Assembly: GCA_040255675.1 (NCBI GenBank)
Contig: JBDZVM010000036.1
Span: 1-39,063 of the forward strand
Direction: 5' to 3'
Origin: JBDZVM01 sp040255675
Lineage (GTDB): Bacteria > Actinomycetota > Actinomycetes > Acidothermales > Acidothermaceae
Length of the DNA stretch: 39,063 nt
The notes under the pieces are model-generated. The model was not told where the DNA came from. It saw nothing but the letters and a program-made list of their open reading frames with translations, and did no database searches. Shown piece after piece: positions 16,601 to 24,189 of this stretch. Every line of letters begins with the position of its first letter. Position 1 is the first letter of the stretch. The position numbers were made by a program, and so were the translations under genes.

Positions 16601-16755
16601 TCGCGCGCGGGTCGAGCAACCGGCAGATCGGCAAGGCGCTGTTCATCAGCGAAAAGACCGCGAGCGTGCACGTCAGCAACATCATCGGCAAGCTCGGAGC
16701 GGCGAGTCGCACCGAGGCGGTGGCGGTCGCTCGGCGCCGCGGCGTCCTTGCGTAG
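13678..16755 (+). CDS. LAL-type (MalT-like) LuxR-family transcriptional regulator with AAA/STAND ATPase domain
   Basis: 1025 residues. The N-terminal ATPase has Walker A GGDAGVGKTSL (Lys50) and a Walker B strand with an essential acidic pair, VLFVVEDIHWAD (about 178-189). A winged-helix region follows (about 310-400), then a long helical TPR-like section (about 415-920). The C-terminal LuxR helix-turn-helix starts at about 964 (LTPREVEVLGLLARGSSNRQ) and includes EKTASVHVSNIIGKL. Such proteins bind ATP and an inducer, then activate transcription. Two low-complexity inserts stand out: a collagen-like GQ-P repeat at about 138-150, inside the ATPase, and a GSGSGSAAAAG linker before the DNA-binding domain. 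The ATG at 13678 has only a weak ribosome site. Its target genes are not evident. Confidence 0.93.
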   Translation: MSDDAGVPRFGARRFVGRGVELARLESLLAGAAAGEPGFALVGGDAGVGKTSLIEELVGRATARGFQTLTGSCVQVGDFGLPYLPIIEALRAVEASESGAALLRAEIARRPVLGRLLPQLAPPETTRRASLGEPGQLGQPGQPGQPVQLGQFGEGLAQVQLFEAVHGIIRALAEQAPVLFVVEDIHWADRSTRDFLAFLARTMRVGRVAVVASYRSDDVHRRHPLRPMLAELARRPDIERIELEPFSLPELAELLAGIAPGPVDPQLLERVFSRSEGNAFFAEELMRAAGRSGALPGKPDLPMAIADVLLTRTEALSAPARTVLRLAAVAGRRASHDLLVEAAESPPSRTEEALRESVEAGLLVSDGETYAFRHALLQEAVYGDLLPGERVRLHGRFAELLAKRDVAEHFSLGMRTAELAHHRLASHDLAGAFEALVEAAAEAESVAAPAEALRHLEQALELVPRLGGLPEIELLERAAEAAAAISDVDRAVAHALASVAAADEVGDVRARSRTRERLARLQLEAEQPADEAGAAAVAVLPHDFTAARAQALATWARTILRTEPSHADRLLTEAIAVAEATGANAIAADALVTRGLLVRRKAVDGDAGQLFEEAVRRAAADSCGLSSHMRALRFAAVHLLEAGEVDEALRAADDGVALGEKAGLAWSAYGLDLRLLRGWALAALGRWDEVLRASLDAAYAPTSPGRVLATQALAVLVARGDPAADGLLERLRGTGDRWAELQLDMCEIDLVLQRGRPGAALDMIERTLPTIDHPGETESLVLAARATTALRQLAVAARLAGSVDVADGYAARALRFAEFAGEQAATLAVRPPAIELWTAWARAEALRAGGGVDAPDVVSAWSDVVSLAERAGRQLEVAATNLLLADAALDLGERGDATVEALRRARELAGRLGARPLLEAVDDIVRRSRLEAQVGVVAGSKTGSGSGSAAAAGAGAPGGSAVALTPREVEVLGLLARGSSNRQIGKALFISEKTASVHVSNIIGKLGAASRTEAVAVARRRGVLA

Positions 16756-16767
16756 ACGAGTCCGCTA

Positions 16768-18873
16768 TTACGCGGCGGTCGCGAGATCGGTGCGTCGCAG
16801 CAGCTGCGCGTTGATAGCGACCACGACGGTCGACAGGCTCATCAACGCGGCGCCGACCGCCATCGGCATGACGAGTCCGGCCCAGGCGAGCGCGCCGGCG
16901 GCGAGCGGGATCGCCACGATGTTGTATCCGGCGGCCCACCACAGGTTTTGCAGCATCTTGCGATAGCTCGCCCGTGACAACCGGCCGATCGCCACCACGC
17001 CGCGCGGGTCGCTCGACGCGAGCACGATGCCGGCCGACTCGATCGCGACGTCGGTGCCGGCGCCGATCGCGATACCGACGTCGGCGCGCGCGAGCGCCGG
17101 GGCGTCGTTCACGCCGTCGCCGACCATGGCCACGGTGTGTCCACGCCGTTGCAGCTGCGCGACCACGCCGTCCTTGTCGGCCGGCAGCACCTCGGCGAAT
17201 ACCTCGTCGACGCCGAGGTCGGCCGCGACTGCCTCGGCCACCTGGCGGGCGTCGCCGGTGAGCAGCGCAACCTTGAGTCCGCGTTCGTGCAAAGCGTCGA
17301 CGGCCTGGCGCGACTCCGGGCGCACCTCGTCCTCGAGCGCGAGCGCACCGACGATCTCGCCGGACCTGAGCACATACAGGATCGACGAGCCGCGCTTGCG
17401 CCAGCGCCCGACCTGGTCGGCGAGCGCGCCGGTGACCGCGAGGTTTCGCTCGCGCAGCAGCGCGGGGCCACCGACGGCGAACGTCTCGCCGCTCACTTCT
17501 GCCTCCACCCCGCGGCCGGTCATCGACCGAAAGCCGGACGCCGACGGCACCGGCCCGCGCTGGCGCGCCGCGGTGACGATGGCGCGGGCCAGCGGATGCT
17601 CGCTGTCGGCCTCGACGGCGGCGGCCACGGCGAGCAGCTGGTCGTCGTCCAGGCTGCCGGTCGTTGCCGGGTTAATCACTGCCAGGTCGGCGAGCCGGTG
17701 CTCGCCGCGCGTCAGCGTGCCCGTCTTGTCGAACAGGACGACGTCGACCTTGCGCATGCGCTCGAGTGCCAGCCGGTCTTTGACGAGAATTCCGCCGCGC
17801 GCCGACATGGACGTCGAGATCGCCACCACCAGCGGGATCGCCAGACCGAGCGCGTGCGGGCAGGCGATGATCAGTACGGTGACGGCGAGCGTCACGGCGT
17901 CGTCCGGGCGGTCGAGCAAGCTCCAGGTCAAGACCGTGATCGCGGCCGTGGCGACGGCGACGTAGAAGAGCAAGGCGGCCGCCTTGTCGGCAAGTAATTG
18001 GGCCCTCGACCTCGAGGTCTGCGCTTCTGCCACCAGGCGCTGGATACCGGCCAGCGCCGTGTCGCTGCCCACGGCGTCGACGCGAACTCGGACGGCGGAG
18101 TCGGTCGCGACCGTGCCCGCGATCACCCGGCTTCCTTCGGTGCGTAGGGCCGGACGAGACTCGCCGGTGATCATCGACTCGTCCATCTCGGCAGCGCCCG
18201 CGACCACCGTGCCGTCTGCCGGCACGCGTCCGCCGCTTCGCACCAACACGACGTCACTCACGGCAAGATCGGCGAGCTTGACCGTGCGGGTGTTTTCACC
18301 GGCGACAATCTCGGCCTCGTCGGGCAACAGTTCTGCCAGCGCCTCGAGCGCGCCTGACGCCTGGCCGACCGCCCGCATCTCGAGCCAGTGGCCAAGCAAC
18401 ATGATGACGATCAGAAGCGCGAGCTCCCACCAGACCTCGACGTCGAACCAGCCGATCGAGGCCGCCAGGCTGGCACCCCACGCGACCGTGATCGCCATGC
18501 CGATGAGCAGCATCATTCCCGGACGACGCGCGCGCAGCTCGCTGATCGCTCCGGTCAGGAACGGCCAGCCGCCGTAGAAGAACACGACGCTGCCGAGCAC
18601 GGGCGCGATCAGGAACGAGCCGGTGAACGTAGCTCGATAGCCGAGGAGGTCTTGGAACATCCCGCTGAACACGACGACCGGGACGGCGAGGAGCAGGGTC
18701 GCCCAAAACCGGTCGCGAAAAATCCGCGCGTGATCGCCGTGACCGGCGTGGTCGGCATGTTCGCCGTGGTTGCCGTGGTTGCCGTGGCTGGCGTGTTCGG
18801 TCGCGGGGTGCTCGGGCGCGTCGGCTTGTTGGGCGCGCGCACCCGTTTCGTGGTCGTGCGTGTGAGCCGTCAC
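16768..18873 (-). CDS. copB: CopB-type (P1B) copper-exporting P-type ATPase
   Basis: 701 residues from the GTG at 18873, which follows GGGAGGAC. The N-terminus is rich in His (THDHETG, then HGNHGNHGEHADHAGHGDH) and would bind metal ions. The transmembrane metal site is Cys338-Pro-His340 (IIACPHALGL), the CPH type of CopB rather than CPC of CopA. The phosphorylated Asp382 is in DKTGTLTRG. MVGDGVNDAPALARADVG is the hinge motif. It pumps copper (or silver) out across the membrane using ATP. A 27-base palindrome of CsoR type lies 21 bases upstream of the start, so copper induction is likely. It converges with the LuxR-type gene, 12 bases apart. Confidence 0.93.
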   Translation of the reverse strand: MTAHTHDHETGARAQQADAPEHPATEHASHGNHGNHGEHADHAGHGDHARIFRDRFWATLLLAVPVVVFSGMFQDLLGYRATFTGSFLIAPVLGSVVFFYGGWPFLTGAISELRARRPGMMLLIGMAITVAWGASLAASIGWFDVEVWWELALLIVIMLLGHWLEMRAVGQASGALEALAELLPDEAEIVAGENTRTVKLADLAVSDVVLVRSGGRVPADGTVVAGAAEMDESMITGESRPALRTEGSRVIAGTVATDSAVRVRVDAVGSDTALAGIQRLVAEAQTSRSRAQLLADKAAALLFYVAVATAAITVLTWSLLDRPDDAVTLAVTVLIIACPHALGLAIPLVVAISTSMSARGGILVKDRLALERMRKVDVVLFDKTGTLTRGEHRLADLAVINPATTGSLDDDQLLAVAAAVEADSEHPLARAIVTAARQRGPVPSASGFRSMTGRGVEAEVSGETFAVGGPALLRERNLAVTGALADQVGRWRKRGSSILYVLRSGEIVGALALEDEVRPESRQAVDALHERGLKVALLTGDARQVAEAVAADLGVDEVFAEVLPADKDGVVAQLQRRGHTVAMVGDGVNDAPALARADVGIAIGAGTDVAIESAGIVLASSDPRGVVAIGRLSRASYRKMLQNLWWAAGYNIVAIPLAAGALAWAGLVMPMAVGAALMSLSTVVVAINAQLLRRTDLATAA

Positions 18874-18893
18874 GGCCGTCCTCCCAACCGACG

Positions 18894-18920
18894 GTTCTAT
18901 ACCCGGTAGGGGTATAGAAC
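18894..18920. promoter_or_regulatory. CsoR-type copper operator
   Basis: GTTCTATACCC (18894-18904) and GGGTATAGAAC (18910-18920) are perfect 11-base inverted arms around GGTAG. The core TACCC-N5-GGGTA resembles operators of the copper-sensing repressor CsoR. On the reverse strand, TATAGA inside the proximal arm (18896-18901) could be the -10 box of the copB promoter, so binding would block transcription. No csoR gene is in the window. Confidence 0.8.
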
Positions 18921-19000
18921 ACGTGCCGCTTCGGTTGCATTTCCGGTCGGCGACTACTACTGATTGCGAACGGTTGCCTGCTCCTACCCGGCCGACGCGA

Positions 19001-19405
19001 TCACGAGGCCCTTGACCACCAGAATTCCAACTGGATGTTGTCGGGGTCGCGAAAGACCAGCGCTGTTCCACTGCCTGAGGGTGAGTCGCGCACAGGTGAA
19101 TGCTCGACGCCGAGTTCGGCCAGCCGAGCCTGCCAGACATCGAGCTCACGCCTTTCGGTCACCGCGAAACCGACGTGATCGAGCCCGGGACGATGTTCGT
19201 CGAACTGGTCGCCGACGGGCTCCTTGTGCTGGTTCAGGCCGATGATCAAGCCGCTGTTGTCGTGCCTGAGCACGATCATGATGCGGTTGTCGAGGTCAGC
19301 CCGCCTCAACCGCCGCAAGCCCAAGACGTCGCAGTACCAGCGCGCGCTGCGCTCCGCGTCTGACACCGACAAGTCGAGGTGTGACACGCTCGTGAACTCC
19401 GGCAC
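19001..19405 (-). CDS. VOC-family (glyoxalase/bleomycin-resistance fold) protein
   Basis: 134 residues. Two beta-alpha-beta-beta-beta modules are visible: SHLDLSVSDAERSARWYCDV with the first His, and GLDHVGFAVTERRELDVWQA with the second. The end, VFRDPDNIQLEFWW, carries the Glu ligand. The pattern suggests a metal-dependent dioxygenase, isomerase or resistance protein; the substrate is unknown. The GTG at 19405 follows GAGGAG. It is a single gene between copB and the AhpD-like gene on the same strand. Confidence 0.88.
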   Translation of the reverse strand: MPEFTSVSHLDLSVSDAERSARWYCDVLGLRRLRRADLDNRIMIVLRHDNSGLIIGLNQHKEPVGDQFDEHRPGLDHVGFAVTERRELDVWQARLAELGVEHSPVRDSPSGSGTALVFRDPDNIQLEFWWSRAS

Positions 19406-19475
19406 TCGAACTCCTCGCTTCGCTTTATCTGTGCAACGGGCGGTAGAAAACCGGTTCGTCGCACGTCATGTTCGC

Positions 19476-19943
19476 TCACGGGTACACCATCGGCTGCGCC
19501 GGAAGTTCGGTGCGCACCGCGACGTTCATGCGATTCCACACGTTGATCGCGGCAATCGCCATCAGCAACCGCACGGTTTCTTTTTCGTCGAAGACCGCCG
19601 TCACCTCGTGCCAGACATCGTCAGGTACGCCGGCTTGGCTGATGAGGGTCACTGCCTCGGCGAACGCGAGGGCGGCGCGCTCGCGCTTGTCGAACAAGGC
19701 CTCGGCTTCGCGCCAGGCGGCCACGACGTCGATGCGGCGTTGCTCGACGCCGGCTCTGCGAGCCTCTTCGGCGTGCATGTCCAAACACCATGCGCAGCCG
19801 TTGATTTGCGACGCCCTGATTTTTACGAGCGCTAGCAAACCTTCGTCGAGATTGCCTTTGTGGACGTACTTTTCCAAGGCGAGGACCGCTGGGTACACCT
19901 CGGGGTCAACGTCGCGAATCGACAATCGCTGTGACGACGTCAT
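19476..19943 (-). CDS. AhpD-like/carboxymuconolactone decarboxylase-family protein
   Basis: 155 residues from the ATG at 19943, chosen because AGGAGG lies six bases upstream; an in-frame ATG at 19979 lacks one. The alkylhydroperoxidase core motif is Cys50-Ala-Trp-Cys53-Leu-Asp-Met-His57 in INGCAWCLDMH. Downstream segments ALFDKRERAALAFAEAVTLI and LLMAIAAINVWNRMNVAV are usual for the peroxidase-related branch. It probably reduces peroxides or acts on a similar small substrate through the redox-active Cys pair. Oxidative-stress function is inferred from the family. Confidence 0.9.
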   Translation of the reverse strand: MTSSQRLSIRDVDPEVYPAVLALEKYVHKGNLDEGLLALVKIRASQINGCAWCLDMHAEEARRAGVEQRRIDVVAAWREAEALFDKRERAALAFAEAVTLISQAGVPDDVWHEVTAVFDEKETVRLLMAIAAINVWNRMNVAVRTELPAQPMVYP

Positions 19944-20024
19944 AAAGAACCTCCTGGTTCGTTGTTGTTTGTTGCCCATGCGTAATAACCTCGCTCAGCG
20001 ACACGATGTTCCGTCTCACGGCTG

Positions 20025-20945
20025 TCAACTAAGTAGCAGTGTGAGCGGTGGCGCGATGACGAGTGTCGCGGCCACGCAATAAATCAGCGCGCCCCACGCT
20101 CGTGACAGCGGAGGTTGCGCGCTCGACAATCGTGACAGTCTGGCGGCCAGTTGGTGCGTGGGGTTTGTGGCCTGGACGGCGACGTGTTGCTCTTCGGCGA
20201 GTCGGCGCAGCGCGCTTTCAAGGTCGTCGGGTTCGCATTCGCGCAGCGCGGCGTCGTCGGCGAGCATTTCGACCAGCATGTCGACCGCCGCGGCCGCGCG
20301 CGGTGCGGTCGGTAAGAACGGAAAGGTCTTGGCCCACGCGACGAACGGTTGGATGACCAGGTCGTGGCGCCCGCGCGCATGCGCGCGTTCGTGCGCGAGC
20401 ACGGCGGTTAGCTCGGTGCCGGGCAGCGTACGCAGCGCGCCGGCGCTGAGCACGACGCGGGGTCGTAACCCGGGCAAGCAATACGCGAGAGCGCAAGGGT
20501 GGTCGACCAGTCGTACTCGGAGCGCGGGCCCGGCTGGGCCGGCGGGCCGCACGTCGACCGAGTCGGCTACGACGTCGAGCCCGCGTCGATGCGCTCGCCG
20601 GGCGCTCGCGACGCGAAGTGCCGAGGTGGCGGTCGCGCCCACCAGCCACGCGCCGAACCCGACAGTGAGCACGGCACCGGCCCACCCAAAGACACCGAGC
20701 CGCGACCAGTCCCTCGGCATCGCGACGACGCCGGAAAGCCAGTGATTGTCGAGACTTCCGGCGGCCAGGGTGAGTCCGGCCGTGAGGATTCCGAGTCCGG
20801 CCCCGAGGCCGACCGCTTGCCACAAGAACAGCGCGGCGCGCGGGGAGCGGACCGGCCATCGAGCCGCCGCGAGTCGGGCTGAGACCGGGCCGGCAAGCGC
20901 GACCGAAAGGACGACCAGGCCAGCGGCCTCGATCTCGAGCAACAT
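20025..20945 (-). CDS. M56-family membrane metallopeptidase (BlaR1/MecR1-like, short form)
   Basis: 306 residues. Hydrophobic segments lie at the N-terminus (LVVLSVALAGPVSA; AVGLGAGLGILTAGLTLAAG; VFGWAGAVLTVGFGAWLVG) and at the end (LIYCVAATLVIAPPLTLLLS). The zinc site is His185-Glu-Arg-Ala-His189 (LAHERAHARGRHDL), with a downstream acidic helix (MLADDAAL) giving the third ligand. In BlaR1 this protease relays a signal that leads to cleavage of the repressor BlaI. Here the extracellular penicillin-sensor domain is absent, so the signal is unknown. Its ATG is two bases after the BlaI-type repressor stop, so the pair is coupled. Confidence 0.9.
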   Translation of the reverse strand: MLLEIEAAGLVVLSVALAGPVSARLAAARWPVRSPRAALFLWQAVGLGAGLGILTAGLTLAAGSLDNHWLSGVVAMPRDWSRLGVFGWAGAVLTVGFGAWLVGATATSALRVASARRAHRRGLDVVADSVDVRPAGPAGPALRVRLVDHPCALAYCLPGLRPRVVLSAGALRTLPGTELTAVLAHERAHARGRHDLVIQPFVAWAKTFPFLPTAPRAAAAVDMLVEMLADDAALRECEPDDLESALRRLAEEQHVAVQATNPTHQLAARLSRLSSAQPPLSRAWGALIYCVAATLVIAPPLTLLLS

Positions 20946-20947
20946 GG

Positions 20948-21307
20948 TCAGTGGCGCGGTGGTGACCGCCGAAGCAGGCGGCGTAGATCGGCGGTGTCGG
21001 TCTCGGCCACACGGCCGAGGAATCGGCTCAGCGCCGCGGGCCGATCAGGAGCCTGGCCGAGGGCCTCGAGCATGATCTCGGCGATGTAATCTTCGCGGCT
21101 CACCGCCGCGCGATACGTGTGCGGCCGAGCCGTTTCGTCGCGCGACACCAACGTCTTTCGACCCAACCGATCAAGAACTGTGAGCACCGTCGTCAATGCC
21201 AATTCGGGGCCGGGCAGCGCGGACGTGACCTCGCGCGCGGTGAGCCCGTCTGGGTTTTCCCACAACACGCGCAAGATTGTTCGCTCGAGTTCGCCGCGGG
21301 CGGCCAC
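20948..21307 (-). CDS. blaI: BlaI/MecI/CopY-family transcriptional repressor
   Basis: 119 residues from a GTG with GGAGG four bases upstream. The winged helix covers about 1-75 (LERTILRVLWENPDGLTARE, then LALTTVLTVLDRLGRKTLVS), and the C-terminal helices for dimerisation follow (EDYIAEIMLEALG). It binds DNA as a dimer and is inactivated by the partner M56 protease. Three copies of TCTAC-N5-GTAGA lie between it and the divergent molybdopterin oxidoreductase gene. It therefore probably represses both itself and that gene pair. CopY-like metal sensing is unlikely because no Cys hook is seen. Confidence 0.93.
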   Translation of the reverse strand: MAARGELERTILRVLWENPDGLTAREVTSALPGPELALTTVLTVLDRLGRKTLVSRDETARPHTYRAAVSREDYIAEIMLEALGQAPDRPAALSRFLGRVAETDTADLRRLLRRSPPRH

Positions 21308-21338
21308 GCTACCTCCGTCACTGTGCTGTGGCGCTCAG

Positions 21339-21353
21339 TCTACAACGTGTAGA
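21339..21353. promoter_or_regulatory. BlaI-type operator 1, TCTACAACGTGTAGA
   Basis: Inverted repeat TCTAC-N5-GTAGA, in this copy extended to TCTACA-N3-TGTAGA. It is nearest to the blaI start (32 bases upstream of it) and matches the TACA/TGTA character of MecI/BlaI sites. Confidence 0.8.
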
Positions 21354-21372
21354 AGGTCTCACTTCGTCGCTT

Positions 21373-21387
21373 TCTACGTAACGTAGA
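21373..21387. promoter_or_regulatory. BlaI-type operator 2, TCTACGTAACGTAGA
   Basis: Second copy of TCTAC-N5-GTAGA, 34 bases from operator 1 and 19 bases (start to start) from operator 3, in the middle of the divergent promoter region. Confidence 0.8.
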
Positions 21388-21391
21388 GTAC

Positions 21392-21406
21392 TCTACGTCT
21401 CGTAGA
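21392..21406. promoter_or_regulatory. BlaI-type operator 3, TCTACGTCTCGTAGA
   Basis: Third copy, closest to the molybdopterin oxidoreductase gene (42 bases before its ATG). Three copies of the same 15-base dyad in 68 bases argue strongly for cooperative binding by the adjacent BlaI-type protein. Confidence 0.8.
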
Positions 21407-21448
21407 ACACCGCTGATCGATGTGCGGTCGAACAGGAGGCCCGAAGCC

Positions 21449-23209
21449 ATGACCCAGCTCTCCGAACGGCCCGCCGATGCTCAGCCGCCGAGTTACCGGA
21501 GCGAACTGACCTCCGGTGAAGACCGCATCGAGCGCGCGACGTGGGCCGGTGGCATCGCCCCCAACCCCGCCATCGCTCCTCGACTGCGCGTCGGGCGAGA
21601 CCGCTGGTTCAACGTCTTGTGGTTGGCGCCGATCGGGTTCGTGCTGGCGCTTGCCGCGGTTGCCGTCGCGCAGGGGTTGCGCGACACCTCAGGCGTGGAG
21701 TCGTTCATCGCGCGTTACCCCGGTGACGTGTTGCCGCCGCATGCTTCCGAGAACGCGGGCGTGCCCTGGTGGGTGAACCTGCAGCACTTCGTGAACCTGC
21801 TGTTCATGGCTTTCATCATCAGGTCCGGGTGGCAGATCCTCACCGATCACCCGCGGTTGTACTGGACACGGCACAGCCGCCCTGGCGACGAGTGGGTACG
21901 CATCGCGCACAAGGCCCCCGACGACCCGCTGTGGACGGCGAAGCAAGATTCGGTCGACTTGCCACGCCACATCGGCCTACCCGGGCTGCGGCACTCTATC
22001 GGCCTGGCCCGCTGGTGGCATCTCACCGTCGACCTGCTCTGGCTCGTCAACGGCATTGTCTTCTACGCGCTGCTCTTCGCTACTCCGCAATGGCGGCGGA
22101 TCGTGCCCACCAGCTGGGACGTCTTCCCCAACGCGTTGTCGGCGTTGATCCAGTACTTGTCACTGGATTTTCCTGAAAACCATGGCTGGGTCGCCTACAA
22201 CAGCCTCCAGTTGCTCGCGTACTTCATCACGGTGTTCGTCGCCGCTCCGATGGCCATGATTACCGGGCTTGGCATGTCACCCGCGCTCTCGACGAGATTC
22301 CATCGGTTCAGCAAGGTATTCAGCATCCAGCTAGCGCGTTCCGTACACGCGCTCGTCATGGTGTGGTTTGTCGTCTTCATCGTCATGCACGTGACGATGG
22401 TGTTCATCACCGGAGCGTTACGCAACCTGAACACGATGTTCGCCGCCCGCGACGGCAACGGTTGGCTCGGGTTCGCGATGTTCGGGGTGGCGATGACGAT
22501 CGTTCTCGCCACGTGGTTCGCTGCCAGCCCCTTCACGTGGCGTCACCCGCGAGTCGTGCAGCGGGTGGGGAACGCGCTCGTCGGCCCGTTCCAGCGGTGG
22601 TTCGAGAAGGTGCACGTCACGAAGGGCCGGTACACCGAGGCTGACATCTCGCCGTACTTTTGGCACAACGGCCGTTACCCCGACTCCGACGAATACCGCG
22701 CGTTGATGGCCGGGGGTTTCGCCGATTACCGCCTGAGGATCAACGGGCTGGTCGAAAACCCGGTCGAACTCAGCTTGGCGGAGCTGCGCGCGTTACCTCA
22801 CCACGAGCAAATCACCCAGCACTATTGCATTCAGGGTTGGTCGGGCGTGGCCAAGTGGGGCGGGGTGTCGATGCAGACAATTCTCGATCTCGTGAAACCG
22901 CGCCCCGACGTGAAATGGGTGGTGTTCTACTCGATTGCCGACGGCCCCGACGGCGGAATTTACTATGACGCGCATCCGATCGAGCAAATGAGCAGTGAGC
23001 TGGCCATGCTCGCCTATGACATGAACGGCGAGCCGCTGAGCTTCGGCCACGGTGCGCCGCTGCGCTTGCGCAACGAGCTGCAACTAGGTTTCAAGCACGT
23101 CAAGTGGATCAAGGGCGTCGAGTTCGTCGACCACTACAGCAGCGTGGGCGGCGGCTTCGGTGGTTACAACGAAGACCACGAATACTTCGGGTACAGCCAG
23201 TCCATCTGA
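21449..23209 (+). CDS. Membrane molybdopterin-dependent oxidoreductase (cytochrome b-like domain fused to sulfite-oxidase-like domain)
   Basis: 586 residues from the ATG at 21449 (AGGAGG nine bases upstream). The N-terminal two thirds has several membrane helices with paired His residues (VNLQHFVNLLFMAF, WWHLTVDLLWLVNG, VHALVMVWFVVFIVMHVTM), like a cytochrome b561-type haem domain. The C-terminal part (about 405-586) is a molybdopterin-binding sulfite-oxidase fold. Its Mo-ligand Cys460 is in HYCIQGWSGVAKWGG, and LSFGHGAPLRLR follows. It should pass electrons between a substrate and the membrane; the substrate is unknown. The DUF2231-Rieske gene starts 47 bases downstream. Three BlaI-type operators precede it. 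Confidence 0.9.
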   Translation: MTQLSERPADAQPPSYRSELTSGEDRIERATWAGGIAPNPAIAPRLRVGRDRWFNVLWLAPIGFVLALAAVAVAQGLRDTSGVESFIARYPGDVLPPHASENAGVPWWVNLQHFVNLLFMAFIIRSGWQILTDHPRLYWTRHSRPGDEWVRIAHKAPDDPLWTAKQDSVDLPRHIGLPGLRHSIGLARWWHLTVDLLWLVNGIVFYALLFATPQWRRIVPTSWDVFPNALSALIQYLSLDFPENHGWVAYNSLQLLAYFITVFVAAPMAMITGLGMSPALSTRFHRFSKVFSIQLARSVHALVMVWFVVFIVMHVTMVFITGALRNLNTMFAARDGNGWLGFAMFGVAMTIVLATWFAASPFTWRHPRVVQRVGNALVGPFQRWFEKVHVTKGRYTEADISPYFWHNGRYPDSDEYRALMAGGFADYRLRINGLVENPVELSLAELRALPHHEQITQHYCIQGWSGVAKWGGVSMQTILDLVKPRPDVKWVVFYSIADGPDGGIYYDAHPIEQMSSELAMLAYDMNGEPLSFGHGAPLRLRNELQLGFKHVKWIKGVEFVDHYSSVGGGFGGYNEDHEYFGYSQSI

Positions 23210-23256
23210 TAGGGGCGGCAAGCGTAAGCCCGAAGTACACGGGTAACGAAGCCAGC

Positions 23257-24183
23257 ATGACGACCGCAACGCATGCAGGCAGACCAAAGACGCGACGCAG
23301 TGCGACCTTGCCGCCGCCGTCCATGGCACTGACCTCACACGTCGTGCGACTGGTGAGGCGGATCGAACGGCTGGAAGCGCTCGACAGGGTCGCGGCGCCG
23401 TTGCAACATCTGGTGTCGCGTGCTGTACGGCCACGGGTCGTGCGCAACACGTTGAGCGGCACGAACCTGGGCCACCCGCTGCACCCGATGCTCACCGACG
23501 TGCCGATCGGGGTGTGGACGGCGTCCGCCGTCGTCGATCTGTTCGAACGTCGGGGCGAACGCACCGCGGATCTCCTTGTGGCCACGGGCATTGTGGCCGC
23601 TGTGCCGACGGCGCTGTCCGGGGTTAACGACTGGTCAGACACGTACGGCGGAGAAACTCGCGTCGGCTTGGTGCACGCGAGCGCCAACACGACAGCGTTG
23701 CTGCTCTACTGCGCGTCGTTCGCGGCTCGAAAACTCGGCCGGCGAGGACTCGGCCGCGGCCTGGGATTCGCCGGCCTCGCCGTTGTCGCGGTGGGCGGAT
23801 ATCTCGGTGGCTACCTGTCGTTCGTCAAAGGCGTCAACGTCAACCGGACGGCGTTTCAGCAACACCCCACGGAATGGACGGCGGTCTACGCCGAGCAAGA
23901 CCTGCCTGAGGGATCGACCGTCAAAGTCGACGCGGCCGGTGCTTCGGTGATGCTGCACCGAAGCGACGGGCGAATTTACGCGCTGGCAAGTACCTGCACT
24001 CACATGGGCGGCCCGCTGGCAGAGGGCACCTTCGCCGACGGATGCGTCATCTGCCCCTGGCACGGCAGCACTTTTCGTTTGGACGACGGCACTATCGTGC
24101 GTGGCCCGGCGAGCACGCGGCAGCCGACCTACGAGACGCGGGTCGCCGACGGGCGAATCGAGGTGCGGGCCATTTCCGAGTAA
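23257..24183 (+). CDS. DUF2231 membrane protein fused to a Rieske [2Fe-2S] domain
   Basis: 308 residues from the ATG at 23257. An N-terminal DUF2231-type membrane region (NLGHPLHPMLTDVPIGVWTA, then about four helices up to GGYLGGYLSFVKG) is followed by a Rieske domain (about 205-308). The cluster ligands are Cys247 and His249 in TCTHMGGPL and Cys266 and His269 in ICPWHGSTF. The protein likely moves electrons to or from the molybdopterin oxidoreductase just upstream. The ribosome site is weak, so translation may depend on the first gene. It ends six bases from the convergent rtcB gene. Confidence 0.92.
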   Translation: MTTATHAGRPKTRRSATLPPPSMALTSHVVRLVRRIERLEALDRVAAPLQHLVSRAVRPRVVRNTLSGTNLGHPLHPMLTDVPIGVWTASAVVDLFERRGERTADLLVATGIVAAVPTALSGVNDWSDTYGGETRVGLVHASANTTALLLYCASFAARKLGRRGLGRGLGFAGLAVVAVGGYLGGYLSFVKGVNVNRTAFQQHPTEWTAVYAEQDLPEGSTVKVDAAGASVMLHRSDGRIYALASTCTHMGGPLAEGTFADGCVICPWHGSTFRLDDGTIVRGPASTRQPTYETRVADGRIEVRAISE

Positions 24184-24189
24184 CGCCGT

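Noticed and set aside
17137..17997. Forward frame opposite copB
   Set aside because: Shadow of the ATPase gene with Asp/Arg/His-rich composition.
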